This document shows positions 56,024 through 64,000 of a stretch of 64,000 nt of DNA, piece by piece. The position numbers and the translations under genes were made by a program. The stretch is taken from NCBI RefSeq assembly GCF_026967985.1, contig NZ_JAPVBJ010000002.1:226249-290248 (forward strand). The letters run 5' to 3'. The stretch is from Modestobacter sp. VKM Ac-2984. Lineage in GTDB: Bacteria; Actinomycetota; Actinomycetes; Mycobacteriales; Geodermatophilaceae. Every line of letters starts with the position of its first letter. Within the stretch, counting starts at the first letter, position 1. The notes under the pieces were generated by a model. It made no database searches and had not been told where the DNA came from. It saw only the letters and a program-made list of their open reading frames with translations.

Positions 56024-57790
56024 GTGACCAGCGCACCCCGGAGGTTGGCCGGCCACCGCACCCGTCGGGCGGCACCCGCGTCGCTCACCAGCCGGTCGTG
56101 GCAACAGCCCGCGGCGCACGAGCTGCAGGGGATGCAGGGCGACGTCGTCCTGGACATGGGCTGGGGCCGGCTGGTGTTCGGGCAGACGTTCGCCGACCTG
56201 TCCGGCGTGCTGACCGCACTGCGGGCGGAGGAGTCCGGGCGGCGGGACATCTGCGTCTACCCCTGGGACCCGCAGGTGCTGGTGGGGATGGCCCCCGACG
56301 AGCTGTTCATCGACCCCTCCTTCGTCTACCGGCTGCCGCTGCACCGCTACCGGCCCCGGGAGGAGGTCATCCGCGGCGTCTTCGTGCGCACGGTGACCTC
56401 CGCGGCCGAGATGGACCGGATCAACGAGCTGTACGCCCGAGCGGGCATGGTCACCGGCGACGCCGCCACGATGTGGCGCAACCACCGCACCCGCACCTTC
56501 ACCTACCTGGTCGCCGAGGACCGGCGCACCGGTCAGGTCATCGGCACGGTCACCGGCGTCGACCACGAGCTGGCGTTCGGCGACCCCGACGGCGGCGCCA
56601 GCCTGTGGTGCCTGGCCGTCGACGCGCAGGACGCACCGGCCGGCGCCGGCGAGGCGCTCGTGCGGGTGCTCGCCGAGCGGTACGCGGCCCGGGGCCGGGC
56701 GCACCTGGACCTCTCGGTCATGCACGACAACACCGCGGCGATCGCGCTCTACCGCAAGCTGGGCTTCTCCCGGATCTCCGCGGTCTGCGTCAAGCGGAAG
56801 AACCCGATCAACACCCCGCTGTTCGCCGCTCCCCCGCCCGGCCTGGCCCAGCTCAACCCCTACGCGCGGATCATCGCCGACGAGGCGCTGCGCCGCGGGA
56901 TCCGGGTGGAGGTCACCGACGCCGAGTTCGGCGAGCTGCGGCTGGCGCTGGGCGGGCGCGCGGTGCTGACCCGGGAGTCGCTGTCGGAGTTCACCTCCGC
57001 GGTCGCGATGAGCCGGTGCGACGACAAGCGGGTGACCCGCCGGATCATGGAGCGCGCCGGCGTCCGGGTGCCCCGCGGCGCCGTGGTGGTCGACGGGGCG
57101 GACGCCGCTGCCCAGCAGCTGCTGACCGACTGCGACGCCGTGGTGGTCAAGCCGGCCCGCGGTGAGCAGGGCAAGGGCATCACCGTCGGCGTCCGCGACG
57201 AACCGGCGCTGGAGCGGGCCCTCGCGCTGGCCGCCCAGTACTGCCCCGACGTCCTGGTCGAGGAGCTGGTCGCCGGGGACGACCTGCGGGTCGTGGTGAT
57301 CGACCACCGGGTGGTCGCCGCCGCGCTCCGTCGGCCGGCCGAGGTCGTCGGCGACGGCCGGCAGGACGTCGCCGCCCTGGTCCGGGAGACCAGCCGCCGC
57401 CGGCAGCGGGCCACCGGCGGGGAGTCGAGCATCCCGCTGGACGACGCCACCGCCGAGGTGGTCACCGACGCCGGGCACGCCATGGACGAGGTCCTGCCGC
57501 GGGGCCAGCGGCTGCGGGTGCGGCGGACGGCGAACCTGCACACCGGCGGCACGATCGACGACGTCACCGACCGGCTGCACCCCGACATCGCGGCGGCGGC
57601 CGTGCGGGCCAGCCGGGCCATCGGCATCCCGGTGACCGGGCTGGACTTCATGGTCCCGGAGGTCACCGGGCCCGAGCACGTGTTCATCGAGGCGAACGAG
57701 CGGCCCGGGCTGGCCAACCACGAGCCGCAGCCGACCGTCGCCCGCTTCGTCGACCTGCTGTTCCCGGAGACGCGCGGGGCGGACCGCTGA
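56024..57790 (+). CDS. ngg: N-acetylglutaminylglutamine synthetase
   Basis: 588 residues from GTG 56024. It ligates two glutamines and acetylates the product to give the precursor of the osmolyte N-acetylglutaminylglutamine amide (NAGGN). Two parts: a GNAT domain (about 115-260), with VIGTVTGVDHELAFGDPDGGASLWCLAVD and ALYRKLGFSRI, then an ATP-grasp domain (about 310-585) with AVVVKPARGEQGKGITVGV, VLVEELVAGDDLRVVVID, and GLDFMVPEVTGPEHVFIEANERPGLANHEP. The usual partner, the amidotransferase asnO, is not adjacent here. It is followed without a gap by crcB and then otsAB, suggesting an osmotic/ion-stress block. Confidence 0.92.
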   Translation: MTSAPRRLAGHRTRRAAPASLTSRSWQQPAAHELQGMQGDVVLDMGWGRLVFGQTFADLSGVLTALRAEESGRRDICVYPWDPQVLVGMAPDELFIDPSFVYRLPLHRYRPREEVIRGVFVRTVTSAAEMDRINELYARAGMVTGDAATMWRNHRTRTFTYLVAEDRRTGQVIGTVTGVDHELAFGDPDGGASLWCLAVDAQDAPAGAGEALVRVLAERYAARGRAHLDLSVMHDNTAAIALYRKLGFSRISAVCVKRKNPINTPLFAAPPPGLAQLNPYARIIADEALRRGIRVEVTDAEFGELRLALGGRAVLTRESLSEFTSAVAMSRCDDKRVTRRIMERAGVRVPRGAVVVDGADAAAQQLLTDCDAVVVKPARGEQGKGITVGVRDEPALERALALAAQYCPDVLVEELVAGDDLRVVVIDHRVVAAALRRPAEVVGDGRQDVAALVRETSRRRQRATGGESSIPLDDATAEVVTDAGHAMDEVLPRGQRLRVRRTANLHTGGTIDDVTDRLHPDIAAAAVRASRAIGIPVTGLDFMVPEVTGPEHVFIEANERPGLANHEPQPTVARFVDLLFPETRGADR

Positions 57791-58170
57791 TCGGCTACCT
57801 CGCCGCTGCCCTGGGCGGGGTGCTCGGGGCGCTGGCCCGCTGGGGCGTGGCCGAGGCGTTGCCCTCCCCCGCCGGGGGGTGGCCGTGGGCCACGCTGCTG
57901 GTCAACCTGACCGGGTGTGCGCTGATCGGCGCGCTGCTGGCCGTCCTGCTGGCCCGGCACCCGGACTCCGCGTGGCTCCGGCCGTTCCTGGTCACCGGGG
58001 TGCTCGGCGGGTACACGACGTTCTCCGCCTTCGCGGTGGAGACCGTACGGCTGGTCGAGGACGGCGCCGTCCTCCTGGCCGGCGGCTACGTCCTGGTGTC
58101 GGTCGTCGGGGGCGTGCTGGCGGTGGCCGCCGGACTGACCGCCGGCCGCGCGGTGGTGAGCCGGCCGTGA
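57787..58170 (+). CDS. crcB: Fluoride ion channel CrcB/Fluc, first subunit
   Basis: 127 residues if started at CTG 57787. That CTG overlaps the ngg TGA (CTGA), giving the N terminus LIGYLAAALGGVLGALARWGVAE, which is the family's standard first helix with the GALxRW motif. The first ordinary start, GTG 57820, would cut that helix in half. Four membrane helices; the fluoride-path motif is GVLGGYTTFSAFAVE and NLTGCALIGALL carries the Asn of the pore. Fluc channels are dual-topology dimers; actinobacteria often have two fused-pair genes, as here. Overlaps the second crcB by 4 bp (GTGA). Confidence 0.9.
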   Translation: MIGYLAAALGGVLGALARWGVAEALPSPAGGWPWATLLVNLTGCALIGALLAVLLARHPDSAWLRPFLVTGVLGGYTTFSAFAVETVRLVEDGAVLLAGGYVLVSVVGGVLAVAAGLTAGRAVVSRP

Positions 58171-58520
58171 CGGTGCTGTGGGTGGCGCTGGGGGCGCTGG
58201 CCGGTGCGCCGCTGCGGCTGTTCGCCGACCGGGTGGCCACCGCCCGCCGGGGCCGGGGCAGCGTGGTGGGGACCCTGGCGGTCAACGTGCTGGGCAGCGC
58301 CGTCCTCGGGGTGCTGCTGGGCCGGTCCGACGTCTCCCCCGCCGTCCTCGCCCTGGTGGGCGCCGGCTTCTGCGGCACGCTCACCACCTTCTCCACCTTC
58401 GGCTGGGACGTCGTCCGGCTGGTGGAGGAGCGCGCCGTGCTGCGGGCGCTGGGCTACGTCACGGCGTCCCTGCTGCTCGGGCTGGGCGCTGCGGCGGCCG
58501 GGTTCCTGCTCTCCCGTTGA
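58167..58520 (+). CDS. crcB: Fluoride ion channel CrcB/Fluc, second subunit
   Basis: 117 residues from GTG 58167, overlapping the stop of the first crcB. Four helices with the family motifs GALAGAPLRLFADR, GTLAVNVLGSAVLGVLLG and GFCGTLTTFSTFGWDVVRL. It has opposite charge distribution from the first copy, as expected for the antiparallel heterodimer of paired Fluc proteins. Exports fluoride. No fluoride riboswitch is visible, because the pair lies directly behind ngg. Confidence 0.93.
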   Translation: MTVLWVALGALAGAPLRLFADRVATARRGRGSVVGTLAVNVLGSAVLGVLLGRSDVSPAVLALVGAGFCGTLTTFSTFGWDVVRLVEERAVLRALGYVTASLLLGLGAAAAGFLLSR

Positions 58521-58600
58521 GCCGCGATGCGCGCCTGGTGGGGCGCGTCACCTAGGGTCGGTGCGGGATGAGTGGATCAATGCGCACCGGAGGAGATCAG

Positions 58601-59992
58601 GTGGAGGCCGACAGCCCGGTGGTGGTGGTCGCCAACCGCCTGCCCGTCGATCAGGTGACCGACCCCGACGGGACGACGCGCTACCAGCGCAGCCCCGGCG
58701 GCCTGGTCACCGCGCTCGAGCCCTTCGTCGCCGGCCGCGGTGGCGCCTGGGTCGGCTGGTCGGGCGCCGCAGGCGATGCCCCGGAGCCCTTCGAGTCCGG
58801 CGGGATGTCGCTGGTCCCGGTGCCGCTCACCGAGGAGGAGGTGGACCGCTACTACGAGGGGTTCTCCAACGCCTCGCTGTGGCCGCTGTACCACGACGTG
58901 GTCGAGAAGCCGGAGTACCACCGCGCCTGGTGGGACGCCTACGTCCAGGTCAACAAGCGGTTCGCCGAGCGGGCGGCCGAGGTCGCCGCCGAGGGCGCGA
59001 TCGTCTGGGTGCACGACTACCAGCTGCAGCTGGTGCCGGCGATGCTCCGCCAGCGGCGGCCCGACCTGACCATCGGCTTCTTCCTGCACATCCCGTTCCC
59101 GCCGTACGAGCTGTTCACCCAGCTGCCGTGGCGCTCGGCGATCATCGAGGGCCTGCTCGGCGCCGACCTGATCGGCTTCCAGCAACCGTCCGCGGCGACC
59201 AACTTCGTCAACCTGGCCCGGCGGCTGCACGACCTGCCGACCAAGGGCGGCACGATCAGCTACGAGGGCCGCACGGTCACGGCCAAGGCGTTCCCGATCT
59301 CCATCGACGTGTCCGCCTTCGACGAGCTGGCCCGCACCCCGGAGGTGCTGGCCCGGGCGGCGGAGATCCGCGAGGAGCTGGGCCAGCCGGACAAGATCGT
59401 GCTCGGCGTCGACCGGCTCGACTACACCAAGGGCATCGGGGTGCGCCTGGAGGCGTTCGAGGAGCTGCTCGAGGACGGCGCCCTAGAGGCGCCCTCGACG
59501 GTCCTGGTGCAGGTGGCCACCCCCAGCCGCGAGCGGGTCGAGCACTACGTGACGATGCGCGAGACGATCGAGCAGCAGGTCGGGCACATCAACGGCGTCT
59601 ACGGCTCGATGGCCGGGCCGGCCGTGCACTACTTCAACCAGTCGATGCCCCGCGAGGAGCTGGCCGCGATGTACCGGGCGGCCGACGTCATGCTGGTCAC
59701 GCCCTATCGCGACGGGATGAACCTGGTCGCCAAGGAGTACGTCGCCGCCCGCGGTGACGGCGGCGGCGTGCTGGTGCTCAGCGAGTTCGCCGGGGCCGCC
59801 GCCGAGCTCAAGCAGGCGCTGCTGGTCAACCCGCACGACATCGCCGGGGTGAAGGCCCAGCTGCTGCGCGCGCTGCGGATGGAGCCGGCCGAGAGCGCCA
59901 AGCGGATGAAGGCGATGCGCCGGCACATCACCAAGCACGACCTCGACCACTGGGCCAGCTCGTTCTTCGAGTCGTTGCAGGCCCAGGCGTGA
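58601..59992 (+). CDS. otsA: Trehalose-6-phosphate synthase
   Basis: 463 residues from GTG 58601 with GGAGGAG five bases upstream (an ATG at 58568 lacks one). It makes trehalose-6-phosphate from UDP-glucose and glucose-6-phosphate. GT20 motifs: [25 protein letters not shown] (phosphate loop), [74 protein letters not shown], and [18 protein letters not shown]. The stop overlaps the otsB start by 4 bp. TAGGGT at 58553-58558 is a plausible -10. Confidence 0.97.
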   Translation: MEADSPVVVVANRLPVDQVTDPDGTTRYQRSPGGLVTALEPFVAGRGGAWVGWSGAAGDAPEPFESGGMSLVPVPLTEEEVDRYYEGFSNASLWPLYHDVVEKPEYHRAWWDAYVQVNKRFAERAAEVAAEGAIVWVHDYQLQLVPAMLRQRRPDLTIGFFLHIPFPPYELFTQLPWRSAIIEGLLGADLIGFQQPSAATNFVNLARRLHDLPTKGGTISYEGRTVTAKAFPISIDVSAFDELARTPEVLARAAEIREELGQPDKIVLGVDRLDYTKGIGVRLEAFEELLEDGALEAPSTVLVQVATPSRERVEHYVTMRETIEQQVGHINGVYGSMAGPAVHYFNQSMPREELAAMYRAADVMLVTPYRDGMNLVAKEYVAARGDGGGVLVLSEFAGAAAELKQALLVNPHDIAGVKAQLLRALRMEPAESAKRMKAMRRHITKHDLDHWASSFFESLQAQA

Positions 59993-60744
59993 GCGCGTCG
60001 CTGGACGCCGCCCTGGCGCAGGCCCTGGACCACCTGGCCTCGTCCCGGCCGCTGCTGCTGGCCAGCGACTACGACGGCGTGCTGGCCCGGCTGCGGGACG
60101 ACCCGGCGGCGGCGGTGCCCGAGCCCGGCGTCGGCGACCTGCTGGCCCGGCTGGCCGCCGTCGACGGGGTGACCGTCGCCCTGGTGAGCGGCCGCGGGGT
60201 CGCCGACCTGCAGGCCACCAGCGGGCTGACCGGACCGTTCCGCTGGGTGGGCAGCCACGGCGCGGAGTTCGACGGGCCGCTCACCGGTGACCTCGCCGTC
60301 CGCCGGGACGAACTCGCGGCGGCGCTCGCCCCGCTGGTCGAAGCCGTCCCCGGCGCCCGGCTGGAGCACAAGCCGGCCAGTGCCGCGGTGCACGTGCGCA
60401 CCGTCGCCGACCGTGCCGCGGCGTCCCGGCTGCTCGCCGAGGTCGCCGCCGGCCCCGGTGCCGACCCGGCGCTCACCGCCAAGCCGGGCAAGGACGTGCT
60501 GGAACTGGCGGTCACCGACGCCGACAAGGGCTCGGCCCTGGTCCGGCTGCGCGCGGAGCTGGGTGCCCAGGGGGTGCTGTACCTCGGGGACGACGTGACC
60601 GACGAGGACGGCTTCCGCGCCCTGGCCCCCGACGGCGTCACGGTCAAGGTCGGTGACGGTGACACCGCCGCAGCCCACCGGGTGCCCGACCTGGACGGTG
60701 TGCGCGCCCTGCTCGAACGGCTGGTCACCGCCCTGCACGCCTGA
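59989..60744 (+). CDS. otsB: Trehalose-6-phosphate phosphatase
   Basis: 251 residues from GTG 59989 (overlapping otsA by 4 bp). It removes phosphate to give trehalose, a stress protectant. HAD-type motifs: [23 protein letters not shown] (nucleophile Asp), [53 protein letters not shown], and [16 protein letters not shown] with the metal Asp pair. The second Asp-x-Asp position is Asp-Tyr-Asp, as usual. Followed by a strong terminator hairpin. Confidence 0.96.
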   Translation: MSASLDAALAQALDHLASSRPLLLASDYDGVLARLRDDPAAAVPEPGVGDLLARLAAVDGVTVALVSGRGVADLQATSGLTGPFRWVGSHGAEFDGPLTGDLAVRRDELAAALAPLVEAVPGARLEHKPASAAVHVRTVADRAAASRLLAEVAAGPGADPALTAKPGKDVLELAVTDADKGSALVRLRAELGAQGVLYLGDDVTDEDGFRALAPDGVTVKVGDGDTAAAHRVPDLDGVRALLERLVTALHA

Positions 60745-60795
60745 ACGAAACCGTCCCACCGGCCTCACCAGGCCCTTTCCGTTCCCTGCTCCCCC

Positions 60796-60832
60796 ACTGT
60801 GACCGCCGGCCCCCTGGGTCGGCGGTCACAGT
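60796..60832 (+). terminator. Terminator hairpin after otsB
   Basis: ACTGTGACCGCC (60796-60807) pairs perfectly with 60821-60832 around a 13-nt loop, 51 bases after the otsB stop. Closes the otsAB transcript. Confidence 0.8.
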
Positions 60833-61070
60833 CGTTCCCGGCGCTGCCGATTCGTCACATCACGCCGTGGTCTCGCCACCTGACCTGGTCAGACGCTGAT
60901 CCGCGGCCATTGTCGACATGGGAATGAAACACCATTTCTGACCCATGGAATGACAATTCAGAAAAGGCGAGTGCTCGCTTGGAGTTCACCTTCAGGTGGT
61001 CCGGCGGGCGCCGATGAAGCCATCGCTGTGCGGGGCACGCCCCACGGCGCACCAAGGGGAAGAGGCAGGC
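60833..61070 (+). promoter_or_regulatory. AT-richer leader upstream of cheA
   Basis: About 240 bp with no credible gene. Bases about 60905-60975 are unusually AT-rich for this genome (ATGAAACACCATTTCTG, AATGACAATTCAGAAAA), where the motility promoter probably lies. GCCGATGA at 61010-61017 partly recalls the -10 of flagellar sigma-28 promoters, but no convincing -35 was found at the right distance. GGGGAAGAGG before the cheA GTG is the Shine-Dalgarno. Confidence 0.4.
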
Positions 61071-63578
61071 GTGGAAGGTCTGGACGACATCGTCGAGGAG
61101 TTCCTCGTGGAGAGCCACGAGAACCTCGACCAGCTGGACCAGGATCTGGTCGCACTGGAGCAGGACCCCCGTTCACGGGACCGGCTCTCGAGCATCTTCC
61201 GGACCATCCACACGATCAAGGGCACCAGCGGGTTCCTGGCCTTCAACCGGCTGGAGGAGGTCGCGCACGTCGGGGAGAACCTGCTGTCCCGGCTGCGGGA
61301 CGGCGCCCTGGAGCTGACCCCGGTCCGCACCGACGCACTGCTGCACATGGTCGACACCATCCGGGCACTGCTCGCCGCCATCGAGGCCTCCGGCGGGGAG
61401 GGCTCCGTCGTGGTCGCCGACACCGTCGCCACGCTCAGCGCCGTCCTCGAGGACGCCCCCGCCCCGGTCGCCGTGCCCGAGCCGGAGGCCGCGCCGGCCG
61501 TGGCCGAGGTGCCGGCTGAGGTGCCGGCCGAGGAGCCGGTCGAGGCCCTGGCGGCCCCGGCCAAGCCGGCCCCCGCCAAGCGCGCCGCTGCCAAGAAGGC
61601 GCCGGCCAAGAAGGCCGCGCCGAAGACCCCCCGTGTCACCAAGGCCGCCGCACCGGCCGTCCCGAAGCCGGCTCCTGTGCCGGCCGCCGAGATGGTCCCG
61701 GCCGCACCGCCCGCGCCGGCTCCGGCCGTCGACGTCCCGAAGGAGGTCCCCATGGAGGTCCCGGTGGCCGAAGCCCCCGCCCTGCCCCCGACCGCAGCCG
61801 AGCTCGTCCCGGAGCCCGGTGAGGAGCGCGCCGGCGCACAGCCGGGCCGCCGGGCCGTGGCCGACAGCACCATCCGGGTCGACGTCGACCTGCTCGACGC
61901 CCTGATGCTGCTCGTCGGCGAGCTCGTGCTCACCCGCAACCAGATCGTCCAGTACGTCGGCCGGCAGACCGACCAGGACCTGGTCCGGGCCTCCCAGCGG
62001 CTGAACCTGATCGCCAGTGAGCTGCAGGAGGGCGTCATGAAGACGCGCATGCAGCCGATCGACCACATCTGGAGCAAGCTCCCCCGCGTCGTCCGCGACC
62101 TCGGTCTGCAGTGCGGCAAGTCGGTCCGCCTGGAGATGGAGGGCCGGGAGACCGAGCTGGACAAGACCCTGCTCGAGGCGGTCAAGGACCCGCTGACCCA
62201 CCTGGTCCGCAACTCCGTCGACCACGGCGTCGAGCCGACCGCGGTCCGCACGGCCGCCGGCAAGCCGGCCGAGGGCGTGCTGACCCTGCGGGCCCGGCAC
62301 GAGAGCGGCCAGGTCGTGGTCGAGGTGGCCGACGACGGCGCCGGGATCGACCCGGTGAAGATCGGCGCCAAGGCCGTCGAGCGCGGGCTGCTCACCCCGG
62401 ACGCACTGTCCCGGATGAGCCCCGCCGACATCCTGCAGCTGGTCTTCCTGCCCGGCTTCTCCACCGCCGCGGCGGTCACCAACGTCTCCGGCCGCGGTGT
62501 CGGCATGGACGTGGTGAAGACCAACATCGAGTCCATCGGCGGCACGATCGAGGTCGAGTCGGTGCCCGGACGCGGCACCTGCACCCGGCTCCGCATCCCG
62601 CTGACCCTGGCGATCGTCCCGGCACTGACCATCGAGTGTGCCGGCGACCGCTACGCCATCCCGCAGATCAGCCTGCAGGAGCTCGTCGCCCTGGACGCCG
62701 AGAAGGCCGCGGCCGCCGTCGAGGAGGTCGGTGGGGCGTCGGTCTACCGGCTCCGTGGCGAGCTGCTGCCCCTGGTGCACCTCGCCGACGTCCTGGGCCT
62801 GCCCTCGGACCGGCACGACGGCCACGTGGTCATCGCGGTGCTCCGCTCGGAAGGACGCCGGTTCGGGCTGGTCGTCGACCGGGTCATCAACACCGAGGAG
62901 ATCGTCGTCAAGGCCGTCGGTGGCCAGATGAAGGCCATCGGGCTGTACTCCGGGGCCACCGTGCTCGGCGACGGCGCCGTCGCGCTCATCCTCGACGTCC
63001 AGGCGCTCGCCCGCCGGGCGCTGCGCGCCGAGACCGCGGAGCGCCAGGAGGCCCGGGTCGCCGCCAGCGTCACGATCGCCGTCCAGGAGCGCCAGCGGAT
63101 GCTGCTCGCGGCCATCGGCGGCGGCCGGCGGGTCGCCATCCCGCTGGACACGGTCACCCGGCTGGAGCAGGTGCGCAGCGAGACCGTCGAGCGGGTGGGC
63201 TCCCGTGAGGTGGTCCAGTACCGCGGCGCGATCCTGCCGATCGTCCGGCTGGACCGGCATCTGGGCGCCTTCGGTGAGACCGACCGCGAGACGCTCGAGG
63301 TCATCGTCTACGCCGACCACGGGCGCAGCGTGGCGATCGTGGTCGAGGAGATCCTCGACATCGTCGACGGCGAGGCCTCGGTGCACAGCGACATCGACGA
63401 CCTCGGCCTGCTCGGCTCGGCCGTCATCGGCGACCGCGTCACCGAGCTGCTCGACGTCCGGGCGGCCATCCTCGCCGCCGACCCGGCGTTCTACACCACG
63501 GCCCCGGCCGCCTTCCCCTCCCCCGATGCGTTCGACGTCGACGGCCTCGGGTCCACCGCTCCCCTGATGGAGGTCTGA
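61071..63578 (+). CDS. cheA: Chemotaxis histidine kinase CheA with two CheW domains
   Basis: 835 residues from GTG 61071. It autophosphorylates and passes phosphate to CheY/CheB. Hpt domain (about 1-115) with phospho-acceptor His47 in IFRTIHTIKGTSGFL. Then a long Ala/Pro/Lys/Glu-rich linker (about 135-250, including PAKRAAAKKAPAKKAA) stands where the CheY-binding P2 domain usually is. Dimerisation helices start at STIRVDVDLLDALMLLVGELVLTRNQ. ATPase: H/N boxes HLVRNSVDHGVE, G1 VADDGAGIDP, F/G boxes FLPGFSTA and GRGVGMDVVKTNIESIGG. It ends with two CheW-like domains: IVPALTIECAGDRYAIPQ and VQERQRMLLAAIGGGRRVAIPLDTVTRLE. The second is an addition to the usual layout. Followed 2 bp later by cheW. 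Confidence 0.95.
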   Translation: MEGLDDIVEEFLVESHENLDQLDQDLVALEQDPRSRDRLSSIFRTIHTIKGTSGFLAFNRLEEVAHVGENLLSRLRDGALELTPVRTDALLHMVDTIRALLAAIEASGGEGSVVVADTVATLSAVLEDAPAPVAVPEPEAAPAVAEVPAEVPAEEPVEALAAPAKPAPAKRAAAKKAPAKKAAPKTPRVTKAAAPAVPKPAPVPAAEMVPAAPPAPAPAVDVPKEVPMEVPVAEAPALPPTAAELVPEPGEERAGAQPGRRAVADSTIRVDVDLLDALMLLVGELVLTRNQIVQYVGRQTDQDLVRASQRLNLIASELQEGVMKTRMQPIDHIWSKLPRVVRDLGLQCGKSVRLEMEGRETELDKTLLEAVKDPLTHLVRNSVDHGVEPTAVRTAAGKPAEGVLTLRARHESGQVVVEVADDGAGIDPVKIGAKAVERGLLTPDALSRMSPADILQLVFLPGFSTAAAVTNVSGRGVGMDVVKTNIESIGGTIEVESVPGRGTCTRLRIPLTLAIVPALTIECAGDRYAIPQISLQELVALDAEKAAAAVEEVGGASVYRLRGELLPLVHLADVLGLPSDRHDGHVVIAVLRSEGRRFGLVVDRVINTEEIVVKAVGGQMKAIGLYSGATVLGDGAVALILDVQALARRALRAETAERQEARVAASVTIAVQERQRMLLAAIGGGRRVAIPLDTVTRLEQVRSETVERVGSREVVQYRGAILPIVRLDRHLGAFGETDRETLEVIVYADHGRSVAIVVEEILDIVDGEASVHSDIDDLGLLGSAVIGDRVTELLDVRAAILAADPAFYTTAPAAFPSPDAFDVDGLGSTAPLMEV

Positions 63579-63580
63579 CC

Positions 63581-64000
63581 GTGAGCACCGCCACCGAAGC
63601 CCGGACCGTCCCGGCGACCAGTCAGCTGGCCACCTTCTGGCTGGACGGCGACCTCTACGGCGTGGAGGTGGAGCACGTCCAGGAGGTGCTGCGCAGCCAG
63701 AGCATCACCCGGGTGCCGCTGGCGCCGCCGGCCGTCGCCGGGCTGATCAACCTCCGCGGCCAGGTCGTCACCGCGATCGAGCTGCGCGAGCGGCTGAGCC
63801 GCCCGGCCCGGCCGGAGGGTGAGCAACCCGTCGTGATCGTGGTCCGGTTGCACGGCGAGGCGGTCAGCCTGCTGGTCGACAGCATCGCCGACGTCGTGGA
63901 CGTCGACGTCCGCGACTTCGAGGCCCGCCGGACACGCTCGACGGTGCGGCCCGCGAGCTGATCCGGGGCGCCTACAAGCTCTCCGGCCAGCTGCTCCTCG
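63581..64000 (+). pseudogene. cheW: CheW adaptor, frameshifted and cut by the window edge
   Basis: Opens with GTG 63581. The frame reads a normal CheW: QLATFWLDGDLYGVEVEHVQEVL, VPLAPPAVAGLINLRGQVVTAIELRERL, VVRLHGEAVSLLVDSIADVVDV, then DFEARRTRSTVRPAS and a stop at 63961. Reading the +1-shifted frame from about 63925 gives APPDTLDGAARELIRGAYKLSG QLL, exactly the expected CheW C terminus, so one base (probably a C in the GGCCCGCCGG run at 63922-63931) is missing. This may be a sequencing error or a true mutation. CheW couples chemoreceptors to CheA. The gene continues beyond base 64000. Confidence 0.85.

Noticed and set aside
57740..58170. Fluoride riboswitch ahead of crcB
   Set aside because: There is no untranslated space before crcB; it overlaps the ngg stop.

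Overview
The window is about 74% GC, gene-dense, uses many GTG starts and has actinobacterial promoter and operator styles. It is the chromosome of an actinomycete. The gene families present (DUF222/13E12 HNH nuclease, LOV-GAF-SpoIIE phosphatase, BluB-CobT fusion, chemotaxis genes) suggest Geodermatophilaceae (Blastococcus, Geodermatophilus or Modestobacter), but the family is an inference. No phage, transposase, CRISPR array, tRNA or rRNA was seen.

Layout. 1-12.0 kb: the end of a YqgE-like gene, a lipoprotein, then a block collinear with Mycobacterium tuberculosis Rv0046c-Rv0058: ino1, padR, ponA, a GT87 membrane protein, (nfo), rpsF, ssb, rpsR, rplI, dnaB. In actinobacteria this block lies near oriC. 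Three perfect and three near-perfect ParB-type parS sites between 17 and 56 kb agree with that. 12-24 kb: acetyltransferase, PadR-controlled ABC exporter, a Pro/Thr-rich surface protein, a secreted HNH-Excalibur nuclease, a methyltransferase/cupin/DUF488 operon, dinB, a TPR protein, and a thiMED salvage operon under a TPP riboswitch. 24-39 kb: a DUF222-HNH nuclease, two SNF2-type helicases, an alpha/beta hydrolase coupled to a BluB-CobT fusion (lower ligand of cobamides), a GAF-SpoIIE phosphatase, an AraC regulator and phosphoglucomutase.

39-47 kb: a DUF559 gene between two almost identical long palindromes, then a glycerol regulon (glpF-glpK, a second glpK, a GylR-like IclR regulator, divergent glpD). 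Two matching operators link glpF, iclR and glpD. 47-56 kb: TetR with an MMPL exporter, HMG-CoA lyase-like enzyme, flavin reductase, a LOV blue-light-type PP2C phosphatase, two small membrane proteins, and an aldo/keto reductase. 56-61 kb: an osmolyte/ion block with N-acetylglutaminylglutamine synthetase, twin CrcB fluoride channels, otsA and otsB. 61-64 kb: the start of a chemotaxis cluster, cheA with two CheW domains and a cheW that is frameshifted in this sequence and runs off the right edge.

Most notable: the parS cluster, the LOV phosphatase, the twin palindromes, the shared glycerol operators, an SOS-box and DnaA-box upstream of dnaB, a probable CTG-started crcB, and the cheW frameshift. 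All functional calls come from reading motifs by eye, without database searches.
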